From Lagopus muta (Eukaryota; Chordata; Aves; Galliformes; Phasianidae): 64,000 bases of DNA. Positions 56,001-64,000 of the stretch are shown here, piece after piece. The notes under the pieces were generated by a model. It ran no database searches. It was not told the origin of the DNA and saw only the letters and a program-made list of their open reading frames with translations. Both the position numbers and the translations under genes were made by a program. Every line of letters begins with the position of its first letter. The first letter of the stretch is position 1. The DNA is taken from contig NC_064437.1 of NCBI RefSeq assembly GCF_023343835.1, forward strand, positions 50,852,972-50,916,971, in the 5' to 3' direction.

Positions 56001-59000
56001 GATGCTAAGCCTTAAATTTATTAGCAATACTCCTTTACAGGGCAATGAGCTCTTCAGAGAGATGTCAACATTTTCCTTGGAAAAAAACATTTTCAATTCA
56101 TATAGCTAGCTTTTTAAGCTTTGATTTCTACTGCGCTCTATTCGCTTGAAGAGGAACACTTACTCTGTGTTTCTTGGCTGCTTTCATGACAAAGCTTTGA
56201 CCATAGTAACTCTGATTACTTCATCTGGTGAGCTACTACAGGCTGCCCTCCCTCCAATACACTGTTCATAGACTCTTAAAGATTTAAAAAGTAACATTTC
56301 ACAGTTTTCTGTAAGGTTACCAGCAGCAACATAGAAACAAAGCCACTGCATATTAATTACAAAGTGGTAATTACCCATAGAACTATCCTCACCTGGAATA
56401 ATAACATGCCTATTTCATATATTTACCTTGCAGATCAGCTGCAGTATGAAACTGATAATTTGATGTGAAAAGGAAGCCAACTCCTGCTGGCTCTTCTGTT
56501 CAAAATTAATTTTATCCTACAAGCTGGTCAAGCATGACTCAAGTCAATCTGAATACATGCTACAGAGAAGGTGCTTAATGAGGAACTCCACAACGTGGAA
56601 GTAAGCTGGAGGTAACCGGACCCATTATTGCAAAACATTTTGGACAAGTGTCAAAACCTATCACAGATGCCAAATGTTCTTTATTCATCTGAACAGATCA
56701 TGTCAGGCTTGAGTCATTTTTATAATATTTATTTTGAAAGAAACAGACTGATACACACCTAGCCAGTAAATTCTTAATGCTTTCTTTATGGAGGCTGTGT
56801 ACTTTGAAGGATGGGAGATATGCATATATTTGCCTCGACACTTTTAGCAAGCAGAAAGGTGGCCAATAAACTGTCAAAGCTTTTAAAAAAATGTTTAGTG
56901 AAGTAAATAGGAAAATGAGGAAATGATCAGGTAACACAACTAAAAAACAGGAAACAAAGAAATTCAGAAGTTTTACAAATAAAGCAAAATATTATGAAGA
57001 AAGTCAATGATCACTGCTTTTATAGGAAATGTATTTTACAGATAATTATGGTTTGGGTCATTCATGGAAAAAAAAAAAATCAATACCTTCTGCATTAGAT
57101 TCTTTGGGTTGTTGCTGACTAACAGTTTCCAATCTCTGTTCAAGTTCCAAGATCCTTCCCAGCAGTCCCCTGACATATGCTTCACGTTGCTGGTCATACA
57201 GTAACCACTGCTGGTTTTTCTCAAGAGCCTTTGTGGAAAAAAAATAAAAAAGCCTCTAGTACTTCACCAGATTTGTAAGTATTATTCACCTTGTTTCTTA
57301 ACGAAAGAGGAAAAACTACATGTTTTACGTTTGTTTAAAGAAAAGCTACTTAGTTTTCCTGCAAACTGCATTAATCTTTTCTGCATAATTAATAAAACCT
57401 TTCTTGGTGTTATTGAGCATAAGTTAAAAAAGCAGCAATATTAAATTCTGATTGGCTTGTTTATTGGAAAAGGGAAATCACTGAAAAATTTAATGAATTA
57501 ACCTTTCGTTTTGTCAAATACAGTGGAATAAGCTAACACTACAACTTACAGTCTGATGTCAGATATCTTCTTAGCAGCTTTATCTGATAGTATCCTCTAC
57601 CATACCCTCTGAGGTCCCATTCTAACCAAAAATATATATGGTGATCATTTACATTCTTATACATTATAATACATGATTTTACATATAATGTTGTATAGGA
57701 GAACTTACATCTTTTAGCTGTTTTTCAACTTCACTAAGATTAGTTGGAGATCCAGGGCAGTTTATTACTGTTTCCTATAGACAAAGAGCAATCAATTAGC
57801 ATTCTTTAAAATAGAGCATATCTAGTTCTGTATAACTATTAATCTCAGGGTTAGCATAAGAGTAGTTTAAAATTTAAGATGCATTATCTGACACTTGAAT
57901 TAAAAAAGAAAATCTATTTTAAGAAGGAACTAAATTACATGGCAAAACATTACATAGATTTTTTTTAAAGTCTCCTGGAAAGTATAGGACACATCTCAAT
58001 TTAGTTCACTGAATAACAGTTACATTAAAACATTTCATAAAAACACCACTTTTGGCTGAACTTCTGTCGTGGGAGATCTGAAGGGTAACAGGAAAGCTTC
58101 TGAAGAACTCAAATATCTACAGTTTGTACTTAAAAAACAAAATGTAAATTTTTTTCTATTTTCATATCATCATTATAGCAGTTTGACAATAAAACAGACC
58201 TATGGGAGTTCTTGGGGGAAGCCAGAGAACTTAAACATCTTTGAGATAACCATAGGATTATAAACGCTTGGAAAAGGATGTCTGCTCAGAACCATAAGGA
58301 CATATGAATTTCCCAAGGCCCGATCCAAAGCAGAGCACTTAAAGTATGAGTTTCACAGTTCTTTAGCCCCATGTAGAACAAAATCTGTTAAACATTTAAA
58401 CTTCTTCATAATATGTTGTTTATTCACTGTACAACAGAAAGCTTTTCAAAGTTGCGTAGATAAGCCAGAGGGAACTTGTAAGGACACAAATGGAGATTAG
58501 AAAAATGTAGTTGGATTTAACTAAAGTATTCCTGTTTTTGCAGGATATGATTTATAACAAGTTTCATGACTGAAAAATACAAGAGATTTTATAGCTGGAC
58601 ACAGTTATTAAAGCTCAGTTCTTTCTAATAGGATTTAGATTCACCACAACTGTTCGGATTCTTATTTCTGTAAACATTAGAACTTGTGCACCAGTGAAAA
58701 CTGCACCACTTCAAGTTCTCATACAACTGTTCTTTCCACTTCAGAGTACACCTGCTGCTTGTGCATCACCTATCAGTTCTAAGAAACACTGCTCAATTTG
58801 CTCTCAACTTTCCCAAAACATTCAAAAGAAAGTCTAAGAACATTTTTGTCCTCTACTAATATATCTAATCTGGCAATCAGAATCCAATTTATAACAGTGC
58901 AAAATGCCTTCCCTCAGGCTTCTTTTATGACCAGATGCAAACAAGTTATTTTAAAATAAGAGTGTAATTTTCTAGCATTAGAAAAAAAAAACCTGCTGAA

Positions 59001-62000
59001 CACTTACCTCACTGCTGAGGTAAGTAGTAATTACTCTTTAATTCTCCTATTCTGTACCTCAGATTGGAAGATACACTTCCTGCTTAAAACTCCTTATCTA
59101 AGAACTGAAGACTCAGTACAGAAAGGAAGTGGTCATCCTTCAAAATCAAGCTACAGGATTCTTTACTTTTTTTTTAATGACCTATTATCTTGGTATGCCA
59201 CTCAACCTTTCTGCAGAGTCAGAATATCATGTGTATTAGAATATTATGTGCTCTGCCACTGAACTGTAACTTTGTGCTGCCTGTAGAATACTATGCTAGA
59301 TGCAATAAGGAAAGTCCGCACAAAGCAACTTACTGTTCAGAGTTGCAGTCCTGCTATTGCTGTGCTACAAATCCATGCAGTGATTACTAGACAAATAAAT
59401 CATTGACAGGGACAGCATAAAAGCGACGCTGATTGAATGCAAGTTTAAAATTTTCTCCGAAACTCTTCAGTGCTTTGGAATTAGGCATAATACTGCTAGA
59501 TATAATGTGTTTATTTCCCAAAATACATATTTGTATTCCACTGAATAGCGCAGTATTATAATTGAAAATGAACAGATTAAAAAAGCCACCAACTTAACGT
59601 ATTTTAAAAGCTGAATTTCTAGAAATTGCTCAACTCCATTATATAGCTTGGAGAGCTAGCACCATCTACAGGTTGCAAGCTAAAAGAGACTTGAAAGGAG
59701 CTGCTTTCAAGTACTGAATCCCATGTGCCCCCTACTGAGACAATACTGAATTTTCTATAGAGCATTGTAATAGGTGAAAAAATAACCAGAGCAAACAAAA
59801 TGCATTCGTAAAAGTAACAAAGTGCCTGACACCACAGCTATTAACGAGTGTAAATGAAAAATTACTCTATCTTCTGTTACACTGAAGTATTTTTCATGCA
59901 TTATGCCATGTTAACCAAGAATAAATGAAGATTTATAAGAGTAGAGAGGAGAAAGGTATTCTCTCCATTTAGCCTTAGTTAAGTAGGTGGGGAGTTTAGC
60001 ATTCCTTTAAGGCCCCATGCCTATTCCTGCTGCCTTCCCACTCTGATTACTCATTGAGCACACAAATCCATGAAGGCTACACTGTCTGCTAAAGCAATAG
60101 CAGGTGAATCCATACCATACCACCAGTCATACCTGCCTGCACAAGAGCAGGAAAAGAGGTCATGGCAGCACAGAATTCTTCCCAGCTGTGCTACCAGAAG
60201 TTGTACTTCCTGACTGTTTATTTAGTGTTCAGTCTGGATGCCACCTGCTGTGTTCTATGCTGAAATCTTATGTGAAGACTTGTAAGATTAAAAATCGCAT
60301 TTTATAACAAATAAAGGTGCTCAATGGGTTAAAATTGCAAGTCTAACCTGTAAACAATTACTATATTTCTTTAATGCTTACCTGGGATGCCTGTGAACTA
60401 CCAGTTCTGTTTTCAATCTCAGAACATTTCACAGTAATAGTGGATAAGTTACATTTTAATTGGTTCATTTCTTCTGACAGAGAACTAAGTAACAGTTCTC
60501 TCCTTTCTGCTTCCTTCTTTTTTTCTTCTAGTTGACTGTGTAATAAGGAGACTTCACTGTTCTTGTTTTTGGACTTAAGTCTGTCTCTTAGGTTTTGGAT
60601 TTCTTTGTCCTTCTCTCCAAGAAGATGGTCGTATTTTTCTTTTTCTTTTTCAAGACAAAGAATTTTCTGAATGAAACAAAGAATTGACACAGAGGAGTAA
60701 ACATCTGCATATATAGCAATAACATTAGCAAATGCACAGCAGTTTAAGATATTCACTTTGAAACATTCTCCTCACCTTTAGTTACCTGAGAATATTATTA
60801 TTTTAGTAAAACAGACAATGCTACAGCAACCACCTGAAATATTCCAAATGATTGTAAGTCTGTAGCAGGTGAATCAAGAAAATAATGCAGAGAACTACAT
60901 TTCACAGACTTGGTAAGCAGCTTTGCTTACGAATACAAATCACTATGGTGTATGAGCCTTAGAGAATAAATATTGTAAGCACTCTAGAGCATTTCCAATT
61001 CAAAAAGAGAAGTTAATACTTCTCTTAACATCAGTAAGATATGTAGCAGTTTTTGAGGAGCAATTGAACTTTTTATATAAATTAAGGTAACAATTACTCA
61101 ACCTACAAGAGCCTAATAGAGCTTTCAGGAGAAAAATTCTATTTTTTTTTCATAAGTTACCTAGCATTTTAAAGATCTAGTAAAGAACATTTTGCTTCCC
61201 CCCCCCCCACTGACTTTTAGGTAGGCCTCTAGCGCAGTAAATTCTTGAATAGCATTAGAATTTTGAGATACCTCAGAGCTAAATTTCACAGAATCACAGA
61301 ACTTGTAACAATAGCAAGTAATTCCCCACAAGAAATATTGAAGCTGAAATCCTATAAGTGGCTATCAAGTCATTACAAGGTGGCAGAGAAACTTGAAGCA
61401 TTCATGTTTTATAAGACCTCAGTTAGGGAGTGGTTTATGACCACAGTGACCACACCCAACACTCACTGAAGCTAGAACATCGATGCCTAATGGTATACTT
61501 AAGTATACCCATAATTGTCCACATGTAAACTAGTAGCTAGCTATGAAGTAACCAACATTCAGCAAACAGCATACTCCACCACACACAAGAAATACACAGT
61601 AGGAATTTGCCATGGCAATGAGCCATAACTGGTACTTAAACTAGCATCAGAACTGACACTACAGCACAGACACAGCAAAACCATTATGAAGAAGTAGCCC
61701 AGAAATACTGTGCCTGGCCTGTTAAGTACATTCCTTGAGAGTCCACTTAAAGTTTCCCAGTGTTTTTGGAAAGCCTGATAGCACCACACATCAAGCATAA
61801 CTTCTTTCTCTGCAGTCACAGGTTTACCTTTAATGGACTACAAGGCATGGAAGTAGCAGTGTTTTAGTTTTTGCTCTGAAATGAGCATAGAATAACAATA
61901 TGAGGAATTAGTTACAGTTTTATTTACCCATGGATGAGAAGGTGCTTGGCAGCCTCGTTCATGCAAAGGACCCGATGCATTCAGGTCAGCTGGACACACC

Positions 62001-62311
62001 AGGACAGGACCAAACAGACTCAGTAGTGCTCCGGCCTCGAGCCTTTATATTTAACAATATAAAAGACTCTCTGCTCAGTCATCACGGGGAAATAATTGAT
62101 GACAGAAGCATCACAGCGCATCCCTCACCTCCAGCAGCCGGCTCCGCTCCGGCTCCTCTGCTCGGCCCTTGCCTTTGGCGATTTCCTCCAGGGATTTTCT
62201 TAGGGCTGCATTCTCCTGCTTGTACTTCTCGAGATCGCTCTCTAGCCTAGAGCTACCGGACTTTAAGCCCCATTTGCCAATAATGACGCCCTTGGCCGTC
62301 TTGGAATTCAT
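50076..62311 (-). CDS. CEP55: Centrosomal protein of 55 kDa, midbody abscission scaffold (complete)
   Basis: CEP55 is a coiled-coil protein that localises to the midbody and recruits ALIX and TSG101, bringing in ESCRT-III for cytokinetic abscission. Coding exons in transcript order are 62129-62311, 60382-60666, 57709-57774, 57087-57228, 54839-55152, 53235-53306, 52341-52466 and 50076-50282. Together they give exactly 464 residues, the human length. Residues about 20-155 are coiled coil. The ESCRT- and ALIX-binding region (about 160-217 in human) falls in exons 4-5 here, and the aromatic pair aligned with human W184 and Y187 is W186 and Y189. A second coiled coil covers about 230-395. The C terminus is a small zinc finger with C440, C443, H458 and C462. 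S436, aligned with the human PLK1 site, is kept. The start at 62311 is chosen by alignment with the human N terminus. The frame stays open about 80 codons further upstream, but that is GC-rich CpG-island sequence. No disruption is seen. Confidence 0.97.
50283..52340 (-). other. CEP55: CEP55 last intron (2.1 kb), no recognised feature
   Basis: Intron between the coiled-coil exon and the zinc-finger exon. It shows a short C run near 51225 and otherwise ordinary sequence. Confidence 0.7.
53307..54838 (-). other. CEP55: CEP55 intron between coding exons 5 and 6, no recognised feature
   Basis: 1.5 kb of ordinary AT-rich sequence. Open frames here are short and unrelated to known families. Confidence 0.65.
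55153..57086 (-). other. CEP55: CEP55 intron between coding exons 4 and 5
   Basis: 1.9 kb. Its only notable element is the G-rich tract at 55.58 kb. Confidence 0.7.
55579..55600 (+). repeat. G-rich tract with G-quadruplex potential in CEP55 intron
   Basis: The plus strand carries three long G runs separated by single T or A bases (about G6-T-G7-A-G6). It lies in the intron between coding exons 4 and 5. CEP55 is on the minus strand, so the G run is on its template strand and the RNA is C-rich. Confidence 0.85.
57775..60381 (-). other. CEP55: CEP55 intron between coding exons 2 and 3, no recognised feature
   Basis: 2.6 kb, AT-rich, with no CR1 landmark and no conserved-looking open frame. Confidence 0.65.
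61199..61210. repeat. Poly-C tract
   Basis: A run of about ten C bases in CEP55 intron 1. Simple sequence with no other signal. Confidence 0.8.
61284..61310 (-). mobile_element. Possible CR1 terminal-repeat remnant in CEP55 intron 1
   Basis: TTTCACAGAATCACAGAACT resembles the reverse complement of CR1 3' terminal repeats, but no CR1 body follows. It may be a minimal insertion or chance. Confidence 0.3.
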
Positions 62312-62900
62312 TTTCCAGCGCCTACGCAGACCGTTCCCCCTAGCAGGACCTCTCCCGCAGCTCTGAGGGAGCTCAGACGACACAGGGCTCTCAGCTCCCG
62401 CAGAGCCCCACACCCGCAGCACGGTTCCCCTGCGGCGGAACCAGGCGGCCCACAGACCCGGGCGGCACAGGGCAGCGGCCGCCCCACTCAGTCCCTGCTT
62501 CGCTTCCGGGAGTTTGAATGCCGCGGCTGTAACATCGTCACTTCCGCCCACGCCGCCTCACAAGTGAAACGGGAGCTACGGCGTCCCCCAAGGGTTAAAA
62601 TAGAGCGGCGGCGGGGATTGACGAGCGCTTCTGCGGGGGCGGGGCGAAGGGGCGGGGCGAAGGGGCGGGGCTGAGGCGCACGTGCTGCCCTGGGCCAGGT
62701 GGCCGTTAATGGCCGGTCATGCTCTGCTGCGGGCTTGAGAGGAGGCTCCCCATTGGCTGCCGCGGCAGTGGCAGAGCTGCCTGGCCAATACGGTGGGGCC
62801 TTCTGCCCACCCCGTGTTGCCCCAGCTCTTGCACTCACACCTGGCCGCAGTGAGGCGAGGCTTCATTTGGCTGTACCAGCACACCTGGAGCTGAGCTGAG
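62312..62900 (-). promoter_or_regulatory. CEP55: CEP55 CpG-island promoter
   Basis: GC- and CpG-rich DNA starts at the CEP55 start codon and runs upstream. It holds an ETS-type CTTCCGG at 62503-62509, a CHR-like TTTGAA at 62513-62518, and a tandem 13-bp GC-box array at 62636-62671. It also holds an E-box CACGTG at 62679-62684, an inverted CCAAT box (ATTGG) at 62752-62756 and a direct CCAAT at 62785-62789. GC boxes, NF-Y pairs and a CHR are the usual set for G2/M genes, which suits CEP55. The transcription start is not visible, and whether a separate non-coding first exon exists, as in human, is undecided. Confidence 0.7.
62636..62671. repeat. Tandem GC-box array (2.8 copies of a 13-bp unit)
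   Basis: The unit GGGGCGGGGCGAA occurs exactly at 62636-62648 and 62649-62661, followed by a 10-base partial copy at 62662-62671. Each unit contains one Sp/KLF GC box. The array lies about 325-360 bases upstream of the CEP55 start codon. Confidence 0.9.
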
Positions 62901-63284
62901 TAGGGTATGCTGCTGGTTGTTTCTCTTGTATAAAGTCATAATTAATTTTTTGCTTAACGGGATTTCTTAGTTTGTAATGAGAAGGTGGTTTTATAATGTG
63001 GGCTGGTGACAGGCGTGCACTCCACGTGTTGCTTGTTAAGTGTGGCTGTCCTGCTCTGTGTGAGGCATTCAGACAGGAAGGTAAGTGGCAGCCAGGAGGG
63101 CTAAAAGGCTTAGAGTAGTGCTTATCCGAGTTCTTTGAGTCCAGTTAGGGCTACAGTCCTTCTGTTCTCATCACCTTTCCTGAACGTGCCATGTCGCATT
63201 GCTTCTTTTCTCTTGGATTCCTCACCACTACCTAAAATCTAGCCATCTTCTCTCTGTAACTGCCTGAAAAGAAGCTGCAGTAGA

Positions 63285-63580
63285 GGCAGGATGGGTTGGT
63301 GTCTTTTTCCAGGTAGCAGCAATAGGAGGGGAGGTAATAGCTTTAAGTTGCACCAAGGGAGGTTCAGGTTGGATGTTAAAGACACATTTCTCCTCAGAAA
63401 TGGTGGCGATGCACTGGAATGCACTGCTTAGGGAGGTGATGGGGTCACCGTCCATGGAGGTGTTCAAGAAACGTGTTGCTGTGGCACTGATGGACATGGT
63501 CAGTGGGGGGAGGGTGGGGGCTGATGTTGGACTTGGTGATCTTAGAGGTCTTTTCCAACCTTAGCAATGCTGTGATTCAT
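63285..63580 (+). mobile_element. CR1 LINE 3' end at the right flank
   Basis: Sense-strand CR1 landmarks are GGGTTGGTGTCTTTTTCCAG, GGTTCAGGTTGGATGTTAAA, GGAGGTGTTCAAGAAACGTG and GGTCTTTTCCAACCTTAGCA, followed by one GTGATTC-type terminal repeat. It lies about 1 kb upstream of CEP55, on the opposite strand. Confidence 0.92.
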
Positions 63581-64000
63581 CTGAAAAAGGAAGCAAGTTT
63601 CATACCAGCTTCAAAAATAATAAGTCACAGGTAGTTCCTGTGGGTCCCCACATAAAAACTCGGTTGACCTTTGTGGAGGACTCATTCTGTGCTGTTTTGT
63701 TGGCTGCCCTCATCTCCGCTTAAAAAACACAGATTTTGCAGAAGTAGCATGAACCACTTCTTTTTTTACATCTGGCTCATAGCTGAGAAAAACCATGATA
63801 AAACTGAGGATGGGGTAACTTGGAGCAAAGAGTTCTTGTTCTTGCCAAGCAATTTTTAGCAAGATTTTTTTTAGTGGAGTTTACTGCATGTGTTTGTGTT
63901 TAAAATATAGGCCTCCAATACACAGGGTCTCATTGTCTTGGTTGTTTACTGTGCATATTTGCTTAATTCTTGTACAGTTTTACTTATAACTTCTGGTCAT

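Larger units (their letters stand above)
60667..62128 (-). other. CEP55: CEP55 intron between coding exons 1 and 2
   Basis: 1.5 kb containing the poly-C tract and a possible minimal CR1 terminal remnant near 61.29 kb. Nothing else is recognised. Confidence 0.65.

Noticed and set aside
62312-62551. In-frame N-terminal extension of CEP55 by about 80 codons
   Set aside because: The open frame is GC-rich promoter sequence, and the human protein begins at the position equivalent to 62311. Without transcript data the shorter start is preferred.
62900-64000. Possible first exon of MYOF, the expected next gene beyond CEP55
   Set aside because: Conserved synteny predicts MYOF nearby, but no sequence resembling the myoferlin N terminus (MLRVIVESA) was found here.

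Overview
The window is nuclear DNA of a bird, most likely a galliform close to chicken. It has vertebrate intron-exon structure, canonical GT-AG splice sites, CR1 LINE fragments as the only clear interspersed repeats, and a retinol-binding protein ending in the avian-style tail HNGFCS. No bacterial, plasmid, phage or CRISPR features are visible, and I found no LTR or other virus-derived element. The gene order matches human 10q23.33 read in reverse: PDE6C, RBP4, FFAR4, CEP55.

Layout from left to right. (1) 116-19020, minus strand: PDE6C, the cone photoreceptor cGMP phosphodiesterase alpha' subunit. Fifteen coding exons are present, about 645 of some 860 residues. The last exons lie beyond the left edge. 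(2) 19021-30044: an 11 kb intergenic region holding a CR1 3' end and an unusual CR1 endonuclease-domain fragment. (3) 30302-35042, plus strand: RBP4, complete at 196 aa in five coding exons, with a TATA-type promoter just upstream, a 5' UTR exon and clustered polyA signals. Its intron 5 carries an ancient CR1 3' end and younger CR1 pieces. (4) 36239-41416, minus strand: FFAR4 (GPR120), complete at 354 aa in three exons and convergent with RBP4. (5) 41417-50075: an 8.7 kb gene-free interval with a perfect 12-bp inverted repeat. (6) 50076-62311, minus strand: CEP55, complete at 464 aa in eight coding exons, driven by a CpG-island promoter at about 62.3-62.9 kb. (7) 62.9-64 kb: flanking DNA with one CR1 3' end.

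The four genes do not form an operon-like unit. PDE6C (phototransduction) and RBP4 (plasma retinol carrier) both serve vision, FFAR4 is a long-chain fatty-acid receptor, and CEP55 is the midbody scaffold for abscission. Their adjacency is old vertebrate synteny. I found no evidence for a new biological system. The observations most worth a second look are small: the RBP4 promoter motif cluster, the change at a mitotic phosphorylation cluster in CEP55, the internal CR1 endonuclease fragment, the nested CR1s in RBP4 intron 5, the inverted repeat at 48.7 kb, and two G-quadruplex-type tracts. All exon coordinates were worked out by hand from splice sites, frame and remembered family sequences, without alignment software.
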